This document shows, in pieces, positions 1 through 11,988 of a stretch of 64,000 nucleotides of DNA. The translations under genes were made by a program, and so were the position numbers. The notes under the pieces were generated by a model that made no database searches, had not been told where the DNA came from, and worked only from the letters and a program-made list of their open reading frames with translations. Numbering within the stretch: the first letter of the stretch is position 1; each line of letters starts with the position of its first letter. The DNA comes from Schistocerca nitens (taxonomy: Eukaryota; Arthropoda; Insecta; Orthoptera; Acrididae). The DNA lies in contig NC_064616.1 in the NCBI RefSeq assembly GCF_023898315.1, positions 645,106,974 through 645,170,973 of the forward strand, read 5' to 3'.

Positions 1-132
1 CATAAATGAAGAATTGAAAGTGAGAACCAGTATAGATGCTTGTGGCTAGCAGTATATTCCAATACCAATGAGTCAAATCAGCTAATACTGTTCTGCCAAT
101 GAACTGAATAGTAGTCAGACACAGAATTGCTT

Positions 133-158
133 GGGGGGGGGGGGGGGGGGAGGGGGGG
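133..158 (+). repeat. Poly-G tract, G18-A-G7
   Basis: Eighteen G, one A, then seven G. The same run structure recurs at 25191-25216. Such tracts can form G-quadruplexes and are prone to slippage and to assembly error. Confidence 0.9.
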
Positions 159-539
159 CTGCATTTGTAATAACATCAATGGAAAGAGAAGCAAATTAAG
201 TACTAAATTTTCAGCCACAAATTGTTGGAGACATGTAAATGATCACCAGAATTGGTATCATTATTCATCAGCTTGGAAGATATCAGCAGACATTTGTCGG
301 GGACTGAATGCATAATTGGCTTAAGGAAATTTATTTAATGTAGCTTAGTGCCTCTAACAAAAATTTGAGATGGATTAACACATTTTTAAGTTAAAAAAGT
401 TTTAGCTGTGATCACAATGTCTTCTCTGGTGGTGAAGCCATAGTTTTGATTTAGCATACCCCTATTTAAAGATTTTTTTGTTTGGACCAAGCATATATTT
501 TATTTACATAACATTTCATTTCCCTTATTGCTTTCATAG

Positions 540-641
540 TTAATGAAGCTGGTGGCTGGACCAATGGCAGTTCGTGAAATTAAGAAAGAGATACAGTCAA
601 CAGTGCAAACACAAAACACACCTACACAAAATCAGACAATC
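540..641 (+). CDS. Candidate internal coding exon, possibly upstream exon of the MICU gene
   Basis: A pyrimidine-rich tract ending in AG at 538-539 precedes 102 bases that end in a strong GTAAGT donor at 642-647. Only one of the three frames is open. It reads 34 codons beginning LMKLVAGPMAVREIKKEIQ and ending in a Thr/Gln/Asn-rich stretch. The exon starts and ends at phase 0, which is exactly the phase required to join the exon at 5691. It would lie just after the first EF-hand of a MICU protein, in a segment that varies between family members. I do not recognise the peptide itself, so it could be an insect-specific or alternative exon, or belong to another gene. Confidence 0.45.
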
Positions 642-1460
642 GTAAGTTAGATTGTTCAGTTGTGTGACAGCTTGTTGCTTCTCTCTGCATCACTAACAGC
701 CATCATTGTTTGCTCTACATGTTCTGTATGTAGTATCACACTATAGACATTGTATTTAAAATATAATTCCTGTATTATTGTATGTATGCACATTGGACAG
801 AGAAGGGTATTTTCACTGAAGATAGATGCACCATATGTGTGAATGAGAAAAGAAAGACCTAAGCCATTCCTTTCTGTTTCTGAAAATTGTCAAATCACAG
901 CTTAGTTTAATGTAAATTATCTTGAGTATCTGGAAAACTCACAGATAGTGTCTGCACTGGTAGTTAAAAAATTGTTTCACAGTTCCAGTCTTCTCCTCTG
1001 CATCAAATACTCTTTGCCTGGTAGTTAAAAGTGTTGATGTCATTGGACACTGAATGTATCTCAGATTTGGAAGAAAATTTCACCTATATTTCTGTAACTA
1101 TACAGCTTTTTATGCTGTAGTACTTATACAGTACTTAAGGACATGGGTTGTCCGTAACAAAAGTATAGCAAAGAAGTTACTGTTACCTACACATCAGTAT
1201 CATGCAGAATTTTTTTGTTTTATCACAGAAAAGATATGATTTTGCTTGTAAGTTAAGCGGTTTTAGTGTCAGATTTAATTTCATTTTTATTTTCTTACAG
1301 TCATGTGGCTCAGTGGGTTAGCGAGACACTATGGACTGAAGGTGTGGTGTTGAAGTTCGCATTGGTTCTATGATTTTCACCTTTGACTCATTACCACTGT
1401 CACAGCTGGAAATGTTTTTTAATGCAAAAATGCTTAGTTGCACAGTGGTTTCGAGTCCAT

Positions 1461-1590
1461 GAGTCAAATGACAATGATGATGTTGAATGTAATTCCAGTG
1501 AAGAATGTGTGCCATTCTCAGGTCAATGAAGTACTGAAATACATTTTATATTTAAAACTAAATCAGTTTATGGTAGTATGCAAAAGTCCT
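1461..1590 (+). repeat. Diverged direct repeat, copy 1
   Basis: The segment from GAGTCAAATGACAATG to about GGTAGTATGCAAAAGT recurs at 2151-2250 with a short internal deletion and scattered changes. No coding content is seen. It may be an old segmental duplication or two copies of an unrecognised intronic repeat. Confidence 0.6.
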
Positions 1591-2150
1591 CATATAGTTG
1601 GCTGGGTACGTTAGTTCAGAGGTTGGAGGAGAGTAAGGGCATACCATTTACAACAGGTCCATGCTTAATAAAGCATGTTCAACTTGAGCTTTGAGTTGTT
1701 GATGATTATACTTTTTTGTAGTGGTCATGAAACTGCCTATAAATAGTACATGAGCTTCAACAAACATCTGTTTAAATGAGTATACTAGATAAACTAAAGG
1801 CAAATTTTACTAACAACATTTTACCAGGGCAATGAAAACAGAAAGGTTGCGTTTTAGACTTCATTAAAAACACTTTTCACAATGCTTACATTAACTTTCT
1901 TGAACTGGAAGGTCCTATGCCAGAGTGAAATGACTACAAATTTGGACATTTTGAGTTTGCTATGGCAAGCATTGTAGAATATCACAAATATTCATGTGTC
2001 ACAACAGGTCAGGAGTATGGTTTAGTAGTGAGAGGGATATTTTTCACATTGTCAGTTCTGATATATCTTGATCTACAGTTATCTCTGATGCAAAAATGAA
2101 CTAAGTCCAGTGATGAGATCCCAGACCATCTTGTGGAAGAAAGTTCACAT

Positions 2151-2250
2151 GAGTCAAATGACAATGTTGACATTGATTCTCAGGTCAATGAAGTATTGAA
2201 GGTACATTTTATATTTAAAAGTACATCAGTCTATGGTAGTATGCGAAAGT
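2151..2250 (+). repeat. Diverged direct repeat, copy 2
   Basis: Second copy of the repeat at 1461-1590, sharing the blocks GAGTCAAATGACAATG, GTCAATGAAGTA and ACATTTTATATTTAAAA. The copies lie in the same orientation 690 bases apart. Confidence 0.6.
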
Positions 2251-2608
2251 GAACCACACATTTTGATAGTATCTTGACAAATGATTGGGGTAGTGAGTAT
2301 TATATTCACATGTTTTATGTTTATTTGTGTTATACCTTCTGACTTGTACCACACCCACAAGAATCATCTGATTTTTTGGTCTGTGGAATGAAAACTGAAT
2401 CTATTCTAATCTAATCTAATCTAATAAGGATGTGCTGTGCTGCCATCTAGGGAGTAAAGTGTGAACTATGTCATGGAATACACACAACCATCAATAGAGA
2501 CATATTTTTTTATTGATTATTATAGCCGTTGAATGTCGTGAACTTGAAGAGCATAGTTGGTTCACTTAAGCATATGAAATGTATTAAAGATCATTGTTTT
2601 GAATGGTG

Positions 2609-3502
2609 CACTATGTGATCAAAAGTATCTGTACACCTGGCTGAAAATGACTTACAAGTTCGTGGTGCCCTCTATCGGTAATGCTGGAATTCAATATGGT
2701 GTTGGTCACCCTTAGCCTTGATCACATCTTCCTCTCTCACAGGCACACATTCAGTCAGGTGCTGGAATGTTTCTTGTGGAATGGCAGTCAATTCTTCATG
2801 GAGTGCTGCACTGAGGAAAGGTATTGATGTCAGGCAGTGAGGTCTGGTATGAAGTCTGTGTTCCAAAGCATCCCAAAAGTGTTCTATAGGATTCAGGTCA
2901 GGACTCTGTGGAGGCCAGTCCATTACAGGGATGTTATTGTCGTGTAAACACTCTGCCACAGGATGTGTATTATGAAAAGGTGCTCGATTGTGGTGAAAGA
3001 TGCAATTGCCATCCCTGAATTGCTCTTCAACAGTGGGAAGCAAGAAGGTGCTTAAAACATCAATGTAGGCCTGTGCTATGATAGTGCCATGCAAAACAAC
3101 AAGGGGTGCAAGCCCCCCTCCATGAAAAACACGACGACACCATAACACCACCACCTCCGAATTTTACTGTTGGCACTACACACGCTGGCAGATGACGTTC
3201 ACCGGGCATTTGCCATACCCACTCCCTGCCATCAGATCACCACTTGTGCACCATAATTTGTCACTCTACACAACGTTTTTCTACTGTTCAGTCTTCCAAT
3301 CATTACACTCCTAACACCAAGCGAGGCGTCATTTGGCATTTACCGGCATAATGTGCAGAGTGCCCCATCCAGCTCTCTCATGATTTCTGGTGACTACTGA
3401 GGTTGCTGATATGGAGTACCTAGTAGTAGGTGGCAGCACATTGCACCTAATATGAAAAACGTATGTTTTTGTGGTGCCCAAACAGTTTTGATCACATGGT
3501 GT
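2609..3502 (-). mobile_element. Degenerate Tc1-like DNA transposon
   Basis: Terminal inverted repeats sharing ATGTGATCAAAA bound about 0.9 kb. On the - strand, 2672-3154 gives a transposase fragment with the C-terminal block WPPQSPDLNPIEHFWDALEH. The glutamate of the catalytic triad is in NPIEHFW, but the second catalytic aspartate (normally QDNAPxH) reads HHNRAPFH, so Asp is replaced by Asn. The N-terminal DNA-binding half is largely missing and upstream frames are broken. This is an inactive copy sitting in a probable MICU intron. Confidence 0.85.
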
Positions 3503-5690
3503 ACATCTGTTGATAAACTTAACTTAACTTTTATGTGTGCTGTGCTGGTTTTGTGAAGATACATGCTGTAGGTTTATATAAAGCAAAATTTTATCTTCTG
3601 AAGAATCCAATGACATAATTGAGATGAAGCACAAGAAAGACAGTCAAAACATGCAGAGGCAAGAAACAAAAGTTCGTTGTGGTGGAAATATAAAGCAACT
3701 ATTTGTGTAGGTCTCATAGTTTAACATCAGTTTTAACAAACAAGAAAAAAAAGTTTATGGACTAACTGTAGCTTGGATGAACATAAGATGCATCAGAATA
3801 ACCAAAGAGAAGCCTAATGTAATACATTTTAATTACGCTCACAATGACTGTGTGGAATAAGAGTCCAAAGAAAATTCACCATGATTTTTACAAGAACTTA
3901 ACAGCTGCTACACAGATAGCTGGAAATTCCAGTGAGTATGCATTGTCAGAAGAGGAATGAGAGCCCCCAAAATTCTATTTAAATAGTACACACATTGTCT
4001 CTTAGTAGTGCATAACCTTTTGTTTCGATGAATGAAACAAGATTGTTGTACAGGTAATATCTATATTGAGACAGTAAAGTTGTTCAATTTTTAGTGCTTT
4101 TCCTTGTAATGACCATATTCTTTTCAGGCCTCTATGTGTGTGTGTTTTGTTTGATTATCAACAAAATGTAATATATGTTAGGAGTCAGTTGAATGCTATT
4201 TACTGCCCTCAGTACCTCAAATGATTTAGATGAATAAAACGTGCTGTTTGTTGTTGGTTCACTCTGGCATAGCACCTTCCAACTGGTACAGTTCTGTAAG
4301 CAGTAAAAAGTTCTAAATTTTTGAGTACTCATTTATCTAAAAAAATAGTAGGTGGTGTTTTTGTTGCTACAGTAGTTGTACAAATGCTGTGATTGGAACT
4401 GTCAGAGACTAAGTGAAACAATGTAGTGACTAGGCTCTGTACTCTTACTTGGAAGAATTGAGGTTTAGTTTCTGTCTGGCTATCCAGTTTTAAGTTTTCC
4501 ATGGTTTCTCTAAATCTTTAACCATAAACTGATCTCCATCCTCTTCTATCTCAAATCTGAGCTTGTGTCCATCTCTAATTGCATCACCACTGCTGGGATA
4601 TTAAACCACACTCTCCCTCCATTTTTTTCCTGTCATGGAGAGGAGGGAATTCACCTTTAGCAATTTAGATAAGTTGCTAGTGAAGATGGGGTAGTTTAGT
4701 CTACCATAGAAGCTGCAGGAGGTTTCTGGACAAAAGACATAACAAATATATTATAAGAAGAAGGGAGTAGAGAGCATACATGGAGAAATAGATAGTAAAA
4801 GTGTAAATGTGCCTAAGAATGTTTCTCCCCTCCTTTTCTACAACCCTCTTGTTCAATGTGAATTGTCTAAGCAATAATCTTGTCTTAAGCTTGGTTTAAT
4901 CTTGGTTGTTCAGTCCCACATGCAGCTACATCAGTTTTCTTCTCTAAATGTTATAGCTCAACCAAAAAAAATTTTTTTTTCCCTTGGACAGAATGACCAA
5001 GAATTACATTCCTCTCCATTTCATAAACTTGTAGCTTCAAAGACTTCTGTTACAATGTTGAAGTTTCTCATTTCACAGTGATTCATTCTGACTCCCCAGT
5101 TGGTCTTTAAAAACAGTAAGTTACTTTCCTTTTGTCTCTTTTTTTAATTTAAATCTTGCACAGATTTCTGGCATCTGGCTTCACAGAAATGTTTAGCTGT
5201 GTGTTAATGTATGTAATTTTGCAAATAAATATGTAGATGTAATACATTTTCTAAACTAATAAAGTCTTTTGCAATAAATATTCCAGTGGCCATTTTCTCT
5301 TTTACTAACAAATATTGCTTATTGTGTTCTTTCATGGGAACACTGATTTTTCCAGAAGTGGGTACTCCATCTTCAGCAGTCTCTAACGAATCTGTACTCT
5401 ATTACTCCTACAGCTGGCACATCTACTTGTACCTAACAGTTTTGATCCAACTGTGCTGCTATGTTAAACAGCAAATCTGTGCTTTCTACAAAAGGTAGTT
5501 TATTGCAGTGAATGTGATTATGCTATATGTTTGTAAAATGTGACACACTAACAAACAATTCTGCATTAGAAATGCATATCTGTCTGTAAATGTTAAGGAT
5601 TTTTTCCAGTTTGCAAGTTACTGTCATATTGTAATAATAGTGAGAAATAAAGAGTTTGATTTTATGCTCACACATAGTGTTCCATTGCAG
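3503..5690. other. Intronic sequence without recognised features
   Basis: A/T-rich DNA between a Tc1 remnant and the MICU exon. I see no protein similarity, SINE promoter boxes or clear repeats. It is assigned to an intron only if the 540-641 exon belongs to the gene. Confidence 0.5.
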
Positions 5691-5893
5691 ATGGAGAAGA
5701 TATTTAGCCATGCATGGAAGGGCAAACGGGGAATTGCAGATGTTAAGGAAGACCCAAAGCCTCACCCTATACATGAGGATTATGTGGATGATGAACAAGG
5801 TTTGCAGCGAAGACATCTAGTGGATACAACACTCATTATCCACTTCTTTGGAAAGAAGGGGAAGGATGAATTGAGATATGAGGGGTTCAAAAA
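5691..5893 (+). CDS. MICU3: Mitochondrial calcium uptake protein (MICU2/3-like), internal exon
   Basis: This is the first clearly recognisable exon of a MICU-family protein, the EF-hand regulators that gate the mitochondrial calcium uniporter from the intermembrane space. It follows an acceptor (TTCCATTGCAG) at 5680-5690 and ends before GTAATA at 5894. The peptide begins MEKIFSHAWKGKRGI and contains DTTLIIHFFGKKGKDELRY, close to the inter-EF-hand segment known in MICU2 and MICU3. It starts at phase 0 and ends after two bases of a lysine codon, completed by the exon at 8247. The N-terminal targeting sequence and first EF-hand must lie upstream of the window or in unseen exons. The choice between MICU2 and MICU3 names is from memory; insects generally have one such paralogue, usually called MICU3. 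Confidence 0.9.
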
Positions 5894-6291
5894 GTAATAT
5901 AATATTCCATACAATTTTCTTTGTTGCTTGGTTAGTGTTTCAGTGCTGTGCAGTTTATAAATAAATCTTATCTTTCCCCATGTGAATCATATGAAATTAT
6001 CAGTGTTGTTCATTAACTCATCAAACGTTAGTGTGGGATAATATACACGCCATGGATGAAGTATTTGCTTTGTAAGCTTCGAGTTGAAATTCTATGAATA
6101 TTGATAATGAAAAGCCATGAAAAAAGCTGAGCACTATGTCATTGCATGTGATTATTCCAATGTCCAATTGATTATGCTGCTATGCTTGCTAGTAAATGTT
6201 TTCTAATCTTCCATTGTCATTGATGCCTTCATTGTAAGAGTGCACTATGAATACCCTGTTAGATCTATACCTCGCAAATAACTGCAAAGTG

Positions 6292-7364
6292 CACTGATCA
6301 GCTTGAACATTATGACCACTGACCTACTATCAATATTAACCCGTCCAGGCAATAGCAGCATCACCTGGCAAGAGATGACTGCTATTCAAACACACGCACA
6401 ATGCATTTGATATCAGTGAGTGTGCTGTCCTTCTTTAGAATGGGGAAGGTGTGCAATATATCTGAGTTTGGCCAAGGGCAGATAGTGATGGCGCGGAGAC
6501 TCAGCACGAGCATTCTGGAAACTGCCTGACTTGTTGGGTGTTTGAGGAATGCTATGGTAAGTGTCTTCAACACATTGTGAAACCAAGGTAAAACGACATT
6601 CAGACATCGTGGGGTTGCGTGGCCACCCTTCATTACAGATGTTGGACATAGTAGGCTGGGCAGACTGGCAAGACAGGACAGACAGTGAAATGTGCTGGAA
6701 CTAACATTAGACTTTAATGCTGGGCAGAGTACAAATGTGTGTGGACACACAGTGCACTGAATACTCCTAATGATGGGCCTTGCAGCCGACGACCCATACA
6801 TGTACTGATGTTAACATCGTGACATCGGCAACTATGACTGAAACAGGCATGTGACCATCAGCACTGGACATTGGCACAGTGGCAGAGCATTGCACTGTCT
6901 GATGAATCACGATACCTTCTTCATCATGCTGATGGGATGGTGTGAAACTGTCCTCTTCAAGAGGACACCTGTACTGTGGGATGGAGACAAGATGGCGGCG
7001 GCCCCATTATGATCTGGGGAACATTCGTGTGGACATTCATGGGTCCAATGGAGCTCATGCAAGGCACCATAATGGCCAAGTAGTACAGTACACTGGTTAC
7101 ATATCAGCGTCACCTGGCGAGGGATGATTGCTCGACAGATCTGAACCCAATCGAGCACACAAGGGATGTGATTGAATGTGACCCCCCTCCCTGGAATTTA
7201 CAGGAATTAGGTGATTTGTATGTGCAATTGTAATGCCAACTCCCTCCAGCAACCTACCAACACCTCATTGCTTCCATGCCACAATATGTCACTGCTGTTA
7301 TCCGTGCCAAACGTGGACATACCGTCTATTATGTAGGTGGTCATAATGTTCTGGCTGATCTGTG
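6292..7364 (+). mobile_element. Degenerate Tc1-like transposon (GATCAGC-end family)
   Basis: The ends are inverted repeats: CACTGATCAGCTTGAACATT on the left and a matching TGATC/ACATTATGACCACC sequence on the right. On the + strand fragments of a transposase are readable: DESRYLLHHADG near 6900, a GPIMIWG block near 7000, then DLNPIEHTRDVIE near 7140 and the tail PATYQHLIASMPQYVTAVIR, AKRGHTVY at about 7245-7335. Frameshifts, stops and an internal deletion before the DLNPIE block make it non-functional. A relative lies at 47752-49145. It is located in the MICU intron 5894-8246. Confidence 0.82.
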
Positions 7365-8246
7365 TATGTGGTTGTATTGTTTAAAAACTTCATCACACTG
7401 TCCCTAACATGTGTCTGTCTCCTCTAACGACCGTAAATATTATTTCAAAAGTCAAAATCTTGCCTTTAAGCAGCAGTCTAATTGTAGTGCGCAGATTACT
7501 TTTCACAGAGGTAAGGAAAGCCAAGGAAAAAGGCATAGCAATCTCTTAGTTCAGTGGTTGAAGGTCAGCAGCCTCCTAGTTCAGTGGTTGAAGGTCACAA
7601 TGTTTTCTTTACAATATCTTCGTCTTTTATCTTCAAACAATGCATTATAGAAAAGGTAAATGAAATGCTGCTCTGTTACAAGGTCCTTCAGGAGCTAGCG
7701 GAGCACTTTGTTATTGTTGAAATTGTTCTCATGAGGAGTTTATTCTAGCCCTCATGCAGGTGTCATTATTAAGATTGGAAAAAGTGATTATTATGCTAGA
7801 CTGTGTCCTGTTTAGCCAAAATAACAAACCGAACAGTTCCTGGTACTACATATTGCCCATGTGTAGACTTACTCACATGTGGAGGTTTTCTCAGTAGATC
7901 ATTGATCTGGTACTTCATGAGAGGTACTAGAGCTGCTCAAACTTTTCCCATGAAACTTGATGAAGTGCGTTATTTCAAACTATATGCTATTTATGGTATT
8001 CTATATAGTGTTTAATAAGCTTCCCAACATGGATGTCGCCAATTTGAATTACTTTCTCATTTATTGATTCTATTGATTAACTTGATGGTGACAAATAATT
8101 CCCTAAAGATGTAGCTCAACTGTTTATCATTCTTTGCTTACTGAGAAATGCCCCTAATATCAGTCTGTTTGCAACTTCAACTTGTGCACTGCCCTTTTTT
8201 TAATGCTCTCATTTATTAAGATACTTAATGAAACACTTCTTTTTAG
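7365..8246. other. Intronic sequence of the MICU gene
   Basis: Apart from the short tandem duplication at 7547-7598 I see no element or coding potential here. Confidence 0.5.
7547..7598 (+). repeat. Two-unit tandem repeat, 30-base period
   Basis: TAGTTCAGTGGTTGAAGGTCA occurs at 7547 and again at 7577, separated by a nine-base spacer. No function is apparent. Confidence 0.8.
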
Positions 8247-8375
8247 GTTCATGGAAAATCTTCAAAAGGAAGTTCTGGAGCTTGAGTTCCATGAATTTTC
8301 AAAAGGACATGACACAATTACTGAAGTAGATTTTGCAAAAATACTTTTGCGCTACACTTATTTGGATACAGATGA
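8247..8375 (+). CDS. MICU3: MICU2/3-like calcium uptake protein, internal exon
   Basis: The acceptor TTCTTTTTAG ends at 8246 and the donor GTATGT starts at 8376. The first base completes the split lysine codon, giving GFKKFMENLQKEVLELEFHE, then an in-frame peptide through ITEVDFAKILLRYTYLDTDE. This is the conserved helical stretch between the two canonical EF-hands in MICU proteins, containing the degenerate central EF-like unit. It ends with two bases of a glutamate codon. The first 129-base piece has no frame disruption. The intron to the next exon is only 120 bases long, in contrast to the multi-kilobase introns on either side. Confidence 0.93.
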
Positions 8376-8495
8376 GTATGTTTCTACAATTTGTATGGCA
8401 CCTTAACAACTATATCTGTGACACTTGTTTGTCAGAAACTTAATGAAATCTTTCTCTGCCCTCGCCCTTCAATCACTTACCTATTTTCCCATCAG

Positions 8496-8653
8496 ATATG
8501 ACATGTACTTGGATCGTCTGCTCACCAGAATCAAAGAGGAGAAGGGTATCACATTTGAAGAATTCCATGCATTTTGTCAGTTTCTAAACAATTTAGAAGA
8601 TTTCACGATAGCAATGCGAATGTATACATTGGCTGATCACCCAATTTCAAAAG
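8496..8653 (+). CDS. MICU3: MICU2/3-like calcium uptake protein, internal exon
   Basis: The acceptor TTTTCCCATCAG ends at 8495 and the donor GTAAGA begins at 8654. The first base completes the glutamate codon, and the peptide continues YDMYLDRLLTRIKEEKGITF, then EEFHAFCQFLNNLEDFTIAM and RMYTLADHPISK. The EKGITFxEF and FLNNLEDFxIA blocks are characteristic of MICU2/3. The exon ends with one base of an aspartate codon. The following intron runs 12.8 kb to 21429 and holds RTE-like and CR1-like LINEs, a Penelope-like insertion, several Tc1/mariner elements and three SINEs. Confidence 0.94.
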
Positions 8654-9182
8654 GTAAGACAACTTTGACAAATATGTTATTAATTAGTGGTAAAAATTTA
8701 TTGTAATAATAGAGAATTACTTAAATCCAAAATAAATTTCTGCATAAAATGTTCATAAAGAAAGAAACTCAGTTGCTTAGTTATAAACTAATATAAGGTT
8801 AATGTGATACTGCACTATACTTCAGCTTCAGGGTTTCACACACTACCAACTTCTTTACCTTGGTAAAATTGTGTACACAGATAGGCGTATTAAAAAGGCA
8901 CAATACCTGAACATTAAATATTAACATGTGCTAATGGATTAGTCTACTGAAAGTGTCCAGTATGTGGATTTAGGTTCCGTGTCCTGATTTAATACCAAAG
9001 TTTTGAAATAGTGTTCCCAAAGAAATCCTTTCCAACCAACCTATATATTTAAATCTGTATATGCCAAGTAGTAACTTTACAGTCTAGGACACAATCATTC
9101 TTTGTACATTTATATTACTAAAATAATGCCAGAAATAAAATGGATATGAACTTGAAACTTCACTTGTCTCAGCCACACTTCT

Positions 9183-9186
<4 letters not shown>

Positions 9187-9214
<28 letters not shown>
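9187..9214 (+). repeat. Poly-A tract (28 bases)
   Basis: Uninterrupted A run in the large MICU intron, not obviously the tail of a recognised retroelement. Confidence 0.9.
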
Positions 9215-9217
<3 letters not shown>

Positions 9218-10556
9218 AAGTAAATAAAAAAAGTGTACCTGAGACAAGCAAAATGTCAAGTGCAAATAGGCCACATTGTCTTATACTGCTTTTTTGCAGA
9301 CTACCGAGAATAAAATTGGTATGTACAAAAAAATAAGATATTAGATGCTGTTGTTTGTTTTGTGCTCTTCAGTCTGAAGACTGGTTTGATGCAGCTCTCC
9401 ATGCTGCCCTATCGTGCGCAAGCATCTTCATCTCCAAATAGCTGCTACAACCTGCATACTTCTGAATCTGCTTATTGTATTCATCTCCTGGTCTCCCTCC
9501 ATGATTTTTACCTCCCACACTTCCATCCACTACTAAATTGATGATTCCTTGATGTCTCAGAATGTGTCTAGTCAACCAATCCCTTCTTCTAGTCAGGTTG
9601 GCCACACAATTATTTTATCACCAATTCCAATCAGTACCACCTCATTAGTTACATGATCTACCCATCTAATCTTCAGCATTCTTCTTTAGTACCATGTTTC
9701 AAAAGCTTCTGTTCTCTTCTTGTTTACACTGTTCATTATCCATGTTTCACGTCCATACATGGCTACACTCCATACAAATACTTTTTCTTGCCACTACCAG
9801 TCTACATTTTGTATCCTCTCTACTGTGGCCATCATCAGTTATTTTGCTTCCCAAATAACAAAACTCATCTACTACTTCAAGTGTCTCATTTCCTAATCCA
9901 ATTCCCTAAGCATTACGTATATCACACCCTTCTCAACCATTGCTTCCCTTTCATGCCACTCTACTCTTACAACTGTCATACCCCTACTACCTTTAGAATT
10001 TCAAAGAAAGTATTCCAGTCAACTTTATCAAAAGTTTTCTCTATTTCTACAAATGCTAAAAATGTAGGTTTTCCCTTTCTTGGCCTATTGTCTAAGATAA
10101 GTCCTATGGTCAGTATTGCCTCATGCGTAGCTACATTTCTCTGAAATCCAAACTGATCTTCCCCAAGGTCAGTTTCTACCAGTTTTTCCATTCTTCTGTA
10201 AAGAATTTGTGTTAGTATTTTGCAACCATGACTTACTAAACTGGTAGTTCGGTAATATTCACACCTGTCAGCACCTGCTTTCTTTGGAATTAGAATTATT
10301 GCATTCTTTTGGAAGTATGATGGTATTTCACCTGTCTCATACATCTTGCATGCCAGATGGAAGAGTTTCTTCATGGCTGGCTCTCCCAAAGCTATCAGTG
10401 GTTCTAACAATATGTTGTTTATTCCCGGGGCCTTGTTTCAACTAACATCTTTAAGTGTTGTGTCAAATTCTTCTTGCAGTATCATGTCTCCCAACTCATT
10501 TTCATCTATGTTCTCTTCCATTTCTATAATATTGCCTTCAATTCATCTCCATTGTA

Positions 10557-11757
10557 CACTGAAGCACCAAATAAACTGGTATAGGCATGCATATTCAAAT
10601 ACAGAGAAATGTAAACAGGCAGAATATGGCACTGCAGTCGGCAATGCGTACATAAGGCAACAAGGGTCTGGCGCAGGTGTTAGATCAGTTACTGCTGCTG
10701 CAGTGGCAGGTTATTGAGATTTAAGTCAGTTTGAATGTGGTGTTATAGTCAGCATACTAACAATGGGATACAGCATCTCCGAGATAGTGATGAAGTGAGG
10801 ATTTTCCCATATGCCATTTCACGAGTGTACCATGAATATCAGGAATCCAGTAAAACATCAGATTTCCGACATCACCGGGGCTGGAAGAAGATCCTGCAAG
10901 AACGGGACCAACAGTGACTTAAGAGAATCATTCAGTGTGACAGAAGTGCAACCCTTCCACAAATTGCTGCAGATTTCAATGCTGGACCATCAACTAGTGT
11001 GAACCATTCAATGAAACCTCATTGATATGGGCTTTCAGAGCTGAAGGCCCACGCATGTAGCCTTGATGACTGCATGTCACAAAGCTTTACACCTCGCCTG
11101 GGCCCATCAACACCGACATTAGACTGTTGATGACTGGAAGCATGTCTCAAGGTTGGACGAGTCTCATTTCAAATTTTAACAAGTTAATGGACATATATGG
11201 GTGTGGAGACAACCTCGTGAATCCTTGGACAGTGCATATCAGCAGGGGACTGTTAAAGCTGGTGGAGTCTCTGCAATGTTGTGGGGCATATGCAGTTGGA
11301 ATGATATGGGACACCTGATATGTCCAGATACGACTATGACAGGTGACACATATGTAAGCATCCTGTGTGATCACCTGCATCCATTCATGTCCATTGTGCA
11401 TTCTGCCAGACTTGGGCAATTCCAGGAGGACAATGTGACACCCTACAAGTCCGGAATTACTACAGAGTGGCTCCGGGAAAACTCTTCTGGGTTTAAACAT
11501 GTCCGCCGGCCACCAAACTCCCCAGGCATGGGCATTATTGAGCATATCTGGGATGTATTGCAATGTGCTGTTCAGAAGAGATCTCCACCCCATCATACTC
11601 TTATGGATTTATGGATAGCCCTGCAGGATTCATGGTGTCAATTCCCTCCAGCACTACTTCAGACATTAGTCAAGTCCATGCCATGTCGTGTTGCAGCACT
11701 TTTGCATGCTCACTGGGGCCCTACACGATGTAGGCCAGTTTCTTTGACTCTTCAGTG
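10557..11757 (+). mobile_element. Tc1-like transposon nested in an RTE-like LINE
   Basis: A 1.2 kb element with inverted ends (CACTGAAGCACCAAATAAAC left, and the matching end CTTCAGTG right) flanked by TA on each side (10555-10556 and 11758-11759). The transposase is on the + strand. Near 11200-11750 it carries QEDNVTPYKS and NSPGMGIIEHIWDVL, giving a D-x36-E spacing between the second and third catalytic residues, and the tail PALLQTLVKSMPCRVAALLH. The N-terminal helix-turn-helix region at 10700-11150 is split by frameshifts and stops, so the copy is inactive. Confidence 0.9.
11201..11756 (+). pseudogene. Tc1-like transposase, C-terminal half
   Basis: The open frame covers the catalytic core: a GVSAMLWGICSW block, the second Asp in QEDNVTPY, and the Glu in GIIEHIWD. 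The usual proline/aspartate motif before the Glu (SPDMN) reads SPGMG, a substitution in a normally conserved position. The open frame runs past the element end at 11757 into LINE sequence, which is only chance extension. The N-terminal DNA-binding part is in other, interrupted frames upstream. Confidence 0.8.
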
Positions 11758-11946
11758 TATAAATCCTTTTTATGCTCCTTCCACCTTCCACCTGTCAGCT
11801 TTCCATTCCATGCTGAGGACTGGTTTTCCATTTGAGCTCTTCATATTAATACAGCTGCTTCTCTTTTCTCCAAAAGCCTCTTTTACTTTTCCTGTAGGTG
11901 GTATCTCTCTCCCCTAGTGAAATATGCATCTAAATCCTTGCATTTG

Positions 11947-11988
11947 GACTGATGACCTCAGCAGTTAAGTCCCATAGTGCTTAGGGAG
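11947..11988 (+). mobile_element. 5'-truncated SINE fragment (family B) with target duplication
   Basis: Forty-two bases matching the 3' part of the SINE at 20213-20411 (GACTGATGACC, then GTTAAGTCCCATAGTGCT) are flanked by identical 11-base copies of CCTTGCATTTG at 11936-11946 and 11989-11999. The insertion splits the RTE-like LINE. This is the signature of target-primed reverse transcription that stopped almost immediately. Confidence 0.85.

Noticed and set aside
127-315. Open frame with a Gly-rich start at the beginning of the window
   Set aside because: The glycine run is the poly-G tract; no codon bias, homology or splice context supports a gene.
11758-11917. Extension of the transposase frame beyond the Tc1 end
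   Set aside because: The element ends at 11757; the extra residues come from the interrupted LINE in antisense.
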